From CAIWHR01 sp963846855 (GTDB taxonomy: Bacteria > Pseudomonadota > Gammaproteobacteria > Burkholderiales > Casimicrobiaceae): a stretch of DNA of 64,000 nucleotides. The stretch covers positions 124,001-188,000 of the forward strand of contig CAWJXK010000003.1 in assembly GCA_963846855.1 (NCBI GenBank), given 5' to 3'. Below are positions 30,307 to 38,211 of the stretch, piece by piece. Under the pieces are notes generated by a model, which worked only from the letters and a program-made list of their open reading frames with translations, was not told the origin of the DNA and made no database searches. The position numbers and the translations under genes are program-made. Position 1 is the stretch's first letter. Each line of letters begins with the position of its first letter.

Positions 30307-31365
30307 TCACGCGGCGCTCGCCGCGTAATTGAGCGAGATCCACTTCTTGTATTCGCCGCTCGTCACTCCCGCGAGCCAGCCCGGATGGTCGAGATACCAC
30401 CGCACCGTGCGCCGCATGCCGGATTCGAACGACTCCGCGGGGCGAAAGCCGAGCTCGCGCCATATCTTCGCCGCGTCGATCGCATAGCGGCGATCGTGCC
30501 CCGGCCGGTCCTGCACGTGCGTGATCAGCGATGCGTAGTCCCGGCCCGGCCGCACTTCGGCGAGGAGGCGGCAGACGATCCGGACGACCTCGAGGTTGGG
30601 CACCTCGGCGCCGCCGCCCACGTTGTACGTCTCGCCGACGCGACCCTGCGCGAGCACCGCGCGCAGCGCCGTGCAGTGATCGCCGACGTAGAGCCAGTCG
30701 CGAACGTTGGCGCCATCGCCGTACACGGGCAACGGTTTTCCCGCGAGCGCGTTGACGATCATCAGCGGGATCAGCTTCTCGGGGAACTGGCGCGGCCCGT
30801 AGTTGTTCGAGCAGTTCGTCGTCACCGCCGGCAGCCCGTACGTGTGGCAATAGGCGCGCACGAGATGATCGGAGGCCGCCTTCGACGCGGAGTACGGGCT
30901 GTTCGGCGCGTAGGGGGTCGTCTCGGAGAACGCCGGGTCGTCCGGGCCGAGCGAGCCGTAGACCTCGTCGGTCGACACATGAAGAAAACGGAATTCGGCC
31001 TTTTCCTTCGGCGGCAGTGCGGTCCACCATCCGCGCACCGTATCGAGCAACGCGAAAGTCGCGACCACGTTCGTCTCGATGAACGCCGCCGGCCCGTGGA
31101 TCGACCGGTCGACGTGCGTCTCGGCGGCGAAATTGAGCACCGCGCGCGGCCGGTGCTGCGCGAGAAGCGCCTCGGTCAGCGGTCGGTCGCCGATGTCGCC
31201 GTGCACGAAGATGTGGCGCGCATCGCCCTCGAGCGCCGTGAGGTTGCCGAGATTGCCGGCATACGTGAGCTTGTCGAGGTTGACCACCGCCTCGCCGCCC
31301 GCCCCGAGCCAGTCGAGGATGAAGTTGGCGCCGATGAAGCCGGCTCCGCCGGTGACGAGGATCAT
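30307..31365 (-). CDS. rfbB: dTDP-glucose 4,6-dehydratase
   Basis: RmlB, an NAD-dependent extended SDR that makes dTDP-4-keto-6-deoxyglucose. The 352 residues contain the cofactor motif GGAGFIG (6-12), the catalytic T132-D-E134 in VSTDEVYG, and Y158-S-A-S-K162. It is the first gene of the rml set and lies 68 bp after the epimerase gene. The upstream gap has a TA-rich stretch (minus GATGATAAAATC) that may carry a promoter. Confidence 0.96.
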   Translation of the reverse strand: MILVTGGAGFIGANFILDWLGAGGEAVVNLDKLTYAGNLGNLTALEGDARHIFVHGDIGDRPLTEALLAQHRPRAVLNFAAETHVDRSIHGPAAFIETNVVATFALLDTVRGWWTALPPKEKAEFRFLHVSTDEVYGSLGPDDPAFSETTPYAPNSPYSASKAASDHLVRAYCHTYGLPAVTTNCSNNYGPRQFPEKLIPLMIVNALAGKPLPVYGDGANVRDWLYVGDHCTALRAVLAQGRVGETYNVGGGAEVPNLEVVRIVCRLLAEVRPGRDYASLITHVQDRPGHDRRYAIDAAKIWRELGFRPAESFESGMRRTVRWYLDHPGWLAGVTSGEYKKWISLNYAASAA

Positions 31366-31433
31366 GAGGGTCGGGGGCCGCGCCTGCTCGCTGCGGCAGG
31401 CTGACGCGATTTTATCATCCGCCCGCGCGGATC

Positions 31434-32429
31434 TCAGGCGTCCGGCTTCGCATGGTAATCGAGATACCAGGCAACGAAGCGGGGAAGGCCTTCGGCAAGC
31501 GGGGTCCGCGGCGCGAATCCGGTGAGCGCGGCGAGGCGAGCGATCGACGCATAGGTCGCTTCCACGTCGCCCGGTTGCATCGGCACGTATTCCTTGATCG
31601 CGGTTCTTCCCAGCACGCGCTCGAGCAATTCGATGAACGTGGTGAGCGGCACCGCCTCGTGATTGCCGATGTTGTAGATCGCATACGGCGCGCCATCCGC
31701 GTCGGCGGCTGGCGGCAGGTCGAGCACGCGCACGACGCCTTCGGCGATGTCGTCGATGTAGGTGAAGTCGCGCCGCATCCGACCCTCGTTGAAGATGCGG
31801 ATCGGCTGCCCGGCGAGAATGGCGCGCGTGAACAGCATGGGCGCCATGTCGGGACGCCCCCAGGGTCCGTAGACAGTGAAGAAGCGCAGGCCGGTCATCG
31901 GAACGCCGTACAGGTGCGAATAGCTGTGCGCGATCAGCTCGTTCGCCTTCTTCGTCGCCGCATACAGGCTGACCGGATGATCGACCTGCTGGTCTTCCGA
32001 GAACGGAAGCGCGTGACTCGCCCCGTACACGCTCGAGCTCGACGCGAACACGAGATGCGCGATACGCGCGTGGCGGCAGCCTTCGACGACATGGCCGAAC
32101 GCCATCAGGTTGTTCGCGAAATACGCCTCGGGGTCGACGAGAGAGTGGCGCACGCCGGGCTGCGCCGCCAGGTGGACGACCTCCGCGAAGCCGCCGCCGC
32201 GAAAGAGCCGCGCGGTCGCCGCGGCGTCGACGAGATCGAGGCGCTCGAACCGGAACGCGTCGCGGCGGGAAAGGCGCGCGAGCCGCGCCTTCTTCAGCGC
32301 GACGTCATAGTAAGGGTCGAGGTTGTCGACGCCGGTCACCGCGCAGCCCGCGGCGAGCAGGCGCTCGGCGACGTGCATGCCGATGAACCCCGCGGCTCCG
32401 GTGACGAGCACGCGGCGCGCCGGGCTCAC
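31434..32429 (-). CDS. NAD-dependent sugar epimerase, UDP-glucuronate 4-epimerase type
   Basis: A 331-residue extended SDR. The GTG at 32429 (giving MSPARRVLVTGAAGFIG) overlaps the stop of the upstream glycosyltransferase as GTGA and fits the family start; a longer frame into that gene is rejected. Cofactor motif GAAGFIG (11-17), the DNLDPYYDVALKKARL segment characteristic of UDP-glucuronate 4-epimerases (LspL/GalE-like), SSSVYG, and Y156-x-x-x-K160 are visible. It likely supplies a UDP-hexuronic acid for surface polysaccharide. The exact sugar is inferred from family resemblance. Confidence 0.85.
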   Translation of the reverse strand: MSPARRVLVTGAAGFIGMHVAERLLAAGCAVTGVDNLDPYYDVALKKARLARLSRRDAFRFERLDLVDAAATARLFRGGGFAEVVHLAAQPGVRHSLVDPEAYFANNLMAFGHVVEGCRHARIAHLVFASSSSVYGASHALPFSEDQQVDHPVSLYAATKKANELIAHSYSHLYGVPMTGLRFFTVYGPWGRPDMAPMLFTRAILAGQPIRIFNEGRMRRDFTYIDDIAEGVVRVLDLPPAADADGAPYAIYNIGNHEAVPLTTFIELLERVLGRTAIKEYVPMQPGDVEATYASIARLAALTGFAPRTPLAEGLPRFVAWYLDYHAKPDA

Positions 32430-33187
32430 TGCCGCGGCCCCGCGGCGAGCGCGCGCAGCTTGGCGTATTTCATGAAGCTCGCGAACGCGCCGATCGCGAT
32501 GTGAACGAACCCGGCGACGCCGTCGAGAAAGCCGAGCCGAAGCACGTAGAAGCGGAAGAACCGGGCGAGCGGCGAGACGACGAGGCGGAGCGCGCCCGCG
32601 CGCTCGCCGCGGGCGTACATGGCTTCTGCCTGCAGCGTCGTGTAGCGGTTCTGCTTCGCGATGTACGCGTCGAGCGATTCCGCCGACGCGTGCAGGAGGT
32701 CGCCGCCAAGGCGCGCCACCGGGCCGTCGACCAGAACATGCTCGTGCACGGGATCCGCGCTCCAGCGTGCGCGGCGCCGGTCGAACAGGCGGACGTTCCA
32801 GTCCGGGTAGCCTTCGCCGTGTGCGAGCCAGCGACCGAGAAAGCGATTGCGCCGCGCCATCGCATATGCGCCCGCCCCCGGCGCCGCGACCGCGACGGCG
32901 ATCGTCGCGGCGAGCGCCGGCGTCACGCGCTCGTCGGCGTCGAGGCAGAGTACCCAATCGTGAGTCGCGGCGGTGACGGCGAATGCCTTCTGCGCGCCGA
33001 ACCCCGGCCATTCGCGCTCGATGACGCGCGCGCCGCAGCGGCGGGCGATTTCCACGGTATCATCGCGGCTGCCGGAATCGACGACGACGATCTCGCTCGC
33101 GAACGCCGCCGACGCGAGGCAGTCCGCGAGCATGGCGGCGGCATCACGCGTGATCACACAAAGGCTCAAGGGGAGCGTCCCGGACAT
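32426..33187 (-). CDS. Family 2 glycosyltransferase, WaaE/KdtX-like
   Basis: A 253-residue cytoplasmic GT-A enzyme resembling the LPS inner-core beta-1,4-glucosyltransferase WaaE. The start MSGTLPLSLCVITRD at 33187 is preferred over an upstream in-frame ATG at 33223. Conserved parts are EIVVVDSGSRDDTVEIA (32-48), the WPGFGAQKAFA stretch (60-70) and the metal-binding D83-A-D85 in CLDADE. Its position between the epimerase (overlapping) and the divergent heptosyltransferase gene supports an LPS core role. The acceptor is not shown by the sequence. Confidence 0.82.
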   Translation of the reverse strand: MSGTLPLSLCVITRDAAAMLADCLASAAFASEIVVVDSGSRDDTVEIARRCGARVIEREWPGFGAQKAFAVTAATHDWVLCLDADERVTPALAATIAVAVAAPGAGAYAMARRNRFLGRWLAHGEGYPDWNVRLFDRRRARWSADPVHEHVLVDGPVARLGGDLLHASAESLDAYIAKQNRYTTLQAEAMYARGERAGALRLVVSPLARFFRFYVLRLGFLDGVAGFVHIAIGAFASFMKYAKLRALAAGPRQ

Positions 33188-33372
33188 GCGCCTGACGATC
33201 GCGGAGCGAATCGCTCCGCGCACAATGGGATGGCGCGCATTCTACGGGGTTTCGCCGAATGCAGGGCCCCGCGGCGAAATGCCGCCGCTCGCGCCGCCTC
33301 GATGATGTCCTGCTCGCGCGGGCGTCCGTCGACGGGCATTGCCCTGTCATCTTGCGCGCGAAGGCCGCACGG

Positions 33373-34350
33373 GTGAGCTCCCTTCTGGTCGTCCGTCCCT
33401 CGTCGCTGGGTGACATCGTTCACGCACTGGCACTGGTCGCCGACGTGCGGCGGCACCGGCCGGAAATCGCCGTCGACTGGGTCGCCGAGGAGGCGTTCGC
33501 CGAAATTGTCGCGCTCGATCCGGATGTGCGGCGGGTGATCCCGGTCGCGCTGCGGCGCTGGCGCCGCGCGCCCGCCTCGCCATCGGCGTGGCGCGAGATG
33601 GCGGCGTTTCGGCGCGCATTGCGCCGCGATGACTACGCCGCCGTGCTCGACCTGCAGGAGCAGGTGAAGGGCGCGCTGCTCGCGAAGTCCGCGCGCGGGA
33701 TCAAGCACGGTCCGGACCGACAAAGCATTCGCGAACCGATCGCGACCCTGGCGCACGACGTGCATCATCGCATCGATCCCGCGCAGCACCTCATCGACCG
33801 CTGCCGCCAGCTCGCCGCCGCCGCGCTCGGGTATCAGGTCGACGGCCCGCCGCGATTTCGCTTCGACGTGCCGCCGCTTGAGGCCGGGCTCGCCCCGGCC
33901 GATCGGCCCTATGTGGTCGTGCTGCACGCGACCAGCCGGGCGAGCAAGCTCTGGCCGGAAGCGCACTGGCGCCAATTGCTGGCGGACCTCGCGCACGCCG
34001 GTTTCGCGACGCTGCTGCCCTGGGGCAGCCCCGCCGAGCGCGCGCGAAGCGATCGTCTCGCGGCGGGCATCCCGGCAGCAAGCGTTCCGCCGACGTTGGC
34101 GCTGACGACGCTGGCGAGCCTGCTCGCCCGAGCCGAGCTCGTCGTCGGCGTCGACACGGGTCTCGTGCATCTAGCGGCGGCGCTGGGGACGCCGACGATC
34201 GCCCTGTTCGTCGCGACCGATCCGGCGCTCGCCGGCGTTGCGCGCACGGGAGCGCATGCGCGCGATCTGGGTGGCGACACCGGAGGCCCGCCGGTCGCCG
34301 CCGTGCTCGAGGCCGCGAGCGCTCTCTTGCGCGACGCGCCGCATTGCTGA
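33373..34350 (+). CDS. waaC: LPS heptosyltransferase I
   Basis: GT9 enzyme that adds the first L-glycero-D-manno-heptose to Kdo2-lipid A at the cytoplasmic face of the inner membrane. I start at GTG 33373 (MSSLLVVRPSSLGDIVHALA, 325 residues); the open frame extends 38 codons upstream without family similarity. Asp14 in SSLGDIVH and Asp261 in VGVDTGLVHLAAALG fit the catalytic/ADP-heptose residues of WaaC. It overlaps the waaA start by several bases, so the two are coupled. Confidence 0.92.
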   Translation: MSSLLVVRPSSLGDIVHALALVADVRRHRPEIAVDWVAEEAFAEIVALDPDVRRVIPVALRRWRRAPASPSAWREMAAFRRALRRDDYAAVLDLQEQVKGALLAKSARGIKHGPDRQSIREPIATLAHDVHHRIDPAQHLIDRCRQLAAAALGYQVDGPPRFRFDVPPLEAGLAPADRPYVVVLHATSRASKLWPEAHWRQLLADLAHAGFATLLPWGSPAERARSDRLAAGIPAASVPPTLALTTLASLLARAELVVGVDTGLVHLAAALGTPTIALFVATDPALAGVARTGAHARDLGGDTGGPPVAAVLEAASALLRDAPHC

Positions 34351-35655
34351 CTTGCCGGGAGCCACGAATTCGCCTCGTCTACACATTGCTGTGGTATCTC
34401 GTGCTACCGCTCCTGCCGCTGCGGCTCGCGTGGCGCGCCCGCAAGGAGCCGGGTTACGCGCAGCACGTCGGCGAGCGCTTCGGCCGCTATCCGGACGGAC
34501 CTCACGAAGGCATCGTGCTGTGGATTCACGCGGTCTCGCTGGGAGAAACGCGCGCGGCCGCGCCGCTGATCGAGCGCATGCTGCAGGAGTTTCCGGAGTC
34601 GACGCTGCTCCTCACGCACATGACGGCGACCGGCCGTGCCGCCGGACACGCGATGTTCGGCGAGCGCGTCGTGCAGGCGTGGCTTCCATACGATCTGCCG
34701 TTCGCCGTGCGCGGATTCCTGGCGCGGTTCCGGCCGCGCGCCGGCATCATCATGGAAACAGAGCTCTGGCCCAATCTCGTCGCCGCGATGCGCGCCGCCG
34801 GCATTCCGCTGTTCCTCGTCAACGCCCGGCTGTCGGCGCGATCGGCGCGAGGCTACGCACGCGCACCGGGGCTCGTGCGCCCGATGCTGGCGGCGCTGTC
34901 GGGCGTCGCCGCGCAGGCGGGCGCCGATGCGCACCGACTCGCCGCGCTGGGCGCACCGTCGCCGATCGTGACCGGCAACCTCAAGTTCGACGTGGCGGTT
35001 CCCGACGCTGCGATCGCGCGCGGTCGCGAGCTGCGCGCCCGATTCGGCGACGGCCGCCCGGTGCTCGTCGCCGGCTGCACGCGTGACGGCGAGGAAGCGA
35101 TGCTGCTCGATGCGCTCGCGCAATCGCCGCTGCCGGACAATGCGCTGGTGGTCATCGTGCCGCGCCACCCGCAGCGTTTCGCCACCGTTGCGGAGCTCTT
35201 CGCCCGGCGCGGCGTGCCGTTCGCGCGGCGCAGCGACAATGCGCCGGTCGCGGCCGACGTGGGCGTCGTGCTCGGCGACTCGATGGGAGAAATGCCGGCG
35301 TACTACGCGGCCGCAGACGTCGTGTTCGTCGGCGGCGGCCTCGCTGCCGCTCGGCGGGCACAATCTCATCGAAGCGATCGCCGCGGGCAAGCCGACGCTC
35401 GTCGGACCGCACATGTTCAACTTCGCCGAAGCGACGGCCAACGCGCTCGCCGCGGGCGCGGCGGTCGAGGTCGCCGACGCGAACGCGCTGGTCACGACCG
35501 CGGCGTCACTGCTGCGCGACCCGGCGCGGCGCGCTTCGATGCAGGCGGCCGCTCTCGCCTTTCACGCGGCGCACAGCGGCGCCGCCGACCGTCTGTGGGC
35601 GTGGCTCGCGCCGCAGCTCGAGGCGGCCGTGCGCCGTCCGCTTAGGAACCTCTGA
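34344..35655 (+). CDS. waaA: 3-deoxy-D-manno-octulosonic acid (Kdo) transferase, one probable indel
   Basis: Adds Kdo to lipid IVA in the inner membrane. The N-terminal anchor (YTLLWYLVLPLLPLRL), the HAVSLGETRAA glycine-rich loop with catalytic Glu, METELWPN, and TGNLKFD are present. Near 35344 the frame breaks in VFVGG. Removing one base (CTCGCTG to CTCCTG) continues as LLPLGGHNLIEA, the most conserved WaaA motif, and runs to a TGA at 35655. The longest start is TTG at 34344 inside the waaC end; no ATG is available, and a rarer codon after CGGGAG is possible. The last residues (LRNL) and the stop lie inside the terminal repeat of the adjacent mobile element. Confidence 0.9.
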
Positions 35656-35914
35656 GCAAGTCGCGCGCGGTTGCGCTGCAGCGCCAAATGCGGATGCATG
35701 AGCGCGACGAAGGTCGTAGTCCATTCTACGATGCCGAGGAGCGCGGCAAAGCAGGCGCCGCATTTGGCAGCAGCCCGAAGGGACGGGGTTTTTCGGGCGG
35801 TCTGCTTTGTCGCGAGGCTCGCTAAGGGGGCCGGCCATTAGCTTCGCCTCGCTTCGCGCATCCCATCCCGAAAATTCCCCGTCGCAACCGCGCGCGACTT
35901 GCTCAGAGGTTCCT
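35644..35914 (+). mobile_element. MITE-like element, copy 1 (~271 bp, 32 bp terminal inverted repeats)
   Basis: Starts at 35644 with AGGAACCTCTGAGCAAGTCG and ends at 35914 with its exact inverse; the two 32 bp ends (35644-35675 and 35883-35914) are perfect inverted repeats. CTTAG borders both sides and could be a 5 bp target duplication, though it partly overlaps the repeat. No transposase frame is inside. The interior carries several hairpins, such as CGTAG/CTACG near 35717-35732 and GCCCGA/TCGGGC near 35773-35798. It separates the convergent waaA and tolC genes and supplies the last codons and stop of waaA and the tolC stop codon. A second copy lies at 58797-59081 in the opposite orientation. 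Confidence 0.85.
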
Positions 35915-37275
35915 TAGCCGCGCAGCTGGCGGTTGATGTCCTCGAGGTCTTTCTCCTCGAGCGTGCCCACGGCGGCCTTGAGCCTCAGCATGCCGGTCAG
36001 GTAGTTGAAATACGCCTGCGCGAGATCGCGGCGGGTCGAGTAGACGTTCTGCTGCACCTGGAGCACATCGAGGAACGTGCGAATGCCGACTTCCTGGCCC
36101 AGCACGTTCGACTGGTAGGCCGACTCCGCCGACACCAGCGCCTGTTCGAATGCCTTGACCGACGCGACCGAGCTCGTGACTCCAGTGAAGCCCGTCTGCG
36201 CCAGTGTGAACGCCGTGCGCTTCGCGAACTCGAGATCCTGCCGCGCCTTGTCCTGCAGCGAATAGGCCTGCCGCACCTTGGAGTCGATGAGGCCGCCCTG
36301 ATAGATCGGGATCGCCACCTGGACGCCGACGATGCCGGTGGTCGACCAGTTGGACACGCCGAAGTTGATCGCGGCTCCGCCGAAGTTGGTCCAGCCGTAG
36401 CTCGCGATGAGGTCGAGCGTCGGATAGTGACCGGCTTTCGCGAGATCGATCGCCAGCGTGGCGATGTCGAAATTCTTCTGCGAGACGCGCACGTTGAGAT
36501 TGTCCGTGAGCGAGCGGTCGACCCAGTAATCGAGCCGGTTCGGATCGGGCGGAACGGGAACGAGCCCCGGTCCCACCTTCTTGAGCTCCTTGGGGAAGCG
36601 ACCGATGATCGCGCGCAGCGCCGTCACCTTGTTGTCGTAGTCGGCCTGCGTCTGGATTTCCTGTGCGACGATGTTGTCGAATTTCGCCTGCGCCTCGTTG
36701 GTGTCGGTGATCGTCGCGACCCCGACTTCGAAATTGCGCTTCGCCTGCGCAAGCGCTTCGGACACGGCCTTCTTCTGGCTTTGCGCGAGCTCGATGTTGT
36801 ACTGGGCGAGCAGCACGTCGAAATACGCGACGGCGACGCGCACGATGAGGTCCTGCTTCGCCAGTTCGAGCACGAAGTTCGACTGCGTGACCTGTTCCTT
36901 CGACTGGTCGTAGGCGACGAGATTCTGATAGCGGAACAGCGGCTGCGACGCGGAGGCGAGGGCGTCGTTCTGATTGTATCGGCGCGTCAGGTCCTGCTTC
37001 GGATCCGTGTTGATGGACGCCTGGTAGCGCTGAGCCGTCGCGTCACCGGTCACCGTGACGGTCGGCAGGAGTCCCGCGCGCGCCTGCGGCACGAGCTCCT
37101 GTGTTGCCTCCCAGTTGGCCTGCGCCGACGCGAGCGCCGGGTCGTTACGCACCGCGTCGCGATAGATCTGCAGCAGATCCTCTCCGAGCGCCGCGCCGGA
37201 CTGCAGCGCGAGCCCGAAGGCAGCGGGCACCACAACGCCGAGCAGGCGCCGTTTCATCATCGATATCTGCATCAT
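35914..37275 (-). CDS. tolC: TolC-family outer-membrane channel
   Basis: Trimeric outer-membrane efflux duct that docks with the RND pump and adaptor encoded upstream. The 453 residues begin with a Sec signal peptide (MMKRRLLGVVVPAAFGLALQ; cleavage near ALG-ED, about 31). Two homologous OEP repeats rich in coiled-coil helix follow (about 45-235 and 250-440). Several ATG codons lie at the start; I use the first (37275), with 37257 as an alternative. The stop TAA is formed at the edge of the MITE-like element, so the extreme C-terminus (NRQLRG) may have been altered by its insertion. Confidence 0.93.
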   Translation of the reverse strand: MMQISMMKRRLLGVVVPAAFGLALQSGAALGEDLLQIYRDAVRNDPALASAQANWEATQELVPQARAGLLPTVTVTGDATAQRYQASINTDPKQDLTRRYNQNDALASASQPLFRYQNLVAYDQSKEQVTQSNFVLELAKQDLIVRVAVAYFDVLLAQYNIELAQSQKKAVSEALAQAKRNFEVGVATITDTNEAQAKFDNIVAQEIQTQADYDNKVTALRAIIGRFPKELKKVGPGLVPVPPDPNRLDYWVDRSLTDNLNVRVSQKNFDIATLAIDLAKAGHYPTLDLIASYGWTNFGGAAINFGVSNWSTTGIVGVQVAIPIYQGGLIDSKVRQAYSLQDKARQDLEFAKRTAFTLAQTGFTGVTSSVASVKAFEQALVSAESAYQSNVLGQEVGIRTFLDVLQVQQNVYSTRRDLAQAYFNYLTGMLRLKAAVGTLEEKDLEDINRQLRG

Positions 37276-37441
37276 CCGTTCACCACGTTATTTTCTTGGA
37301 AAGCTCGAGTTCGCCCCGTCCACGCGCCGCAATTCGCGCAACGGGAGCGCGCCGGCGCACTGCCGGCCGCCCGGTCAACGCCGGAGAGGCCATGGAATTC
37401 CCCCGCCGCCCGATGCGTCCGGCCGTCCGTTGTCGCGCGAC

Positions 37442-38092
37442 TCAAAATTCGAAGCGCGCCGGCGCCGCCGCGTTTCGCAGCGGATCGATCACGGTCTCGA
37501 ACAGGTTCTCCGACGTCACGTCGCCCGGCGCGACCCAGCGAACGAGCTGCGCCGTCATCACCGGCCGCTCGCCGACGACCGCGAACAGGCGCCCGCCGGG
37601 CTTCAAGTGGTTGATGAATTCGCCTGGCAGCAACGGCGTCGAACCGGTGAGGACGATGGCGTCGTACCTGGAATCGCCCCACCCGCGCGCGCCGTCTCCG
37701 ACCGCGAGCTCTACTCGGGCGATCCCGGCGCGCATCAGCTTCGACTTGGCCTCCCGCGTGAAGCGCGGCACGATCTCGACGCTCGTCACATGCGTGCCCT
37801 GGCTTGCCATCAGCGCAGTCAGGTAGCCGCTCCCGGTACCGATCTCGAGCACGCGCTCGCCGCGCAGGAGCTGCAGCTCCTGAATCACGCGCGCCTCGAG
37901 CTTCGGGGTCCACATCTTCTCACCCTCGCCGAGCGGAATCTCGAGATCGGCGAACGCGAGGTCGCGATGGGCGGCCGGAACGAAATCCTCGCGGCGCACC
38001 GAGAACAGCAGGTCGAGCACATCCTGGTCGAGCACCTCCCAGGTGCGAATCTGCTGCTCGACCATGTTGAAGCGCGCCTGCTCGATATCCAT
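37442..38092 (-). CDS. pcm: Protein-L-isoaspartate O-methyltransferase
   Basis: SAM-dependent repair enzyme that methylates isoaspartyl residues in damaged proteins. The start is ATG at 38092 (MDIEQARFNMVEQQIRTW), giving 216 residues, the usual betaproteobacterial length; an upstream in-frame ATG at 38215 overlaps acrB and is rejected. SAM-binding motif I LEIGTGSGYLTA and post-motif VEIVPRF are clear, followed by GDGARGW and the LVRW C-terminal region. It lies between the RND pump gene (119 bp upstream) and tolC (166 bp downstream), all minus strand. Placement beside tolC is frequent in betaproteobacteria. Confidence 0.94.
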   Translation of the reverse strand: MDIEQARFNMVEQQIRTWEVLDQDVLDLLFSVRREDFVPAAHRDLAFADLEIPLGEGEKMWTPKLEARVIQELQLLRGERVLEIGTGSGYLTALMASQGTHVTSVEIVPRFTREAKSKLMRAGIARVELAVGDGARGWGDSRYDAIVLTGSTPLLPGEFINHLKPGGRLFAVVGERPVMTAQLVRWVAPGDVTSENLFETVIDPLRNAAAPARFEF

Positions 38093-38211
38093 GAGGGGTG
38101 CCCGGCGTGACGCCGGGGCGCGGGCCGATCCATCGATCGGCTCGTCCGGCGTCGTTGACTCGCGGAACATTATCTCACGATCGATCGGCGAGTCCGACGC
38201 ACCGGGCCCGG

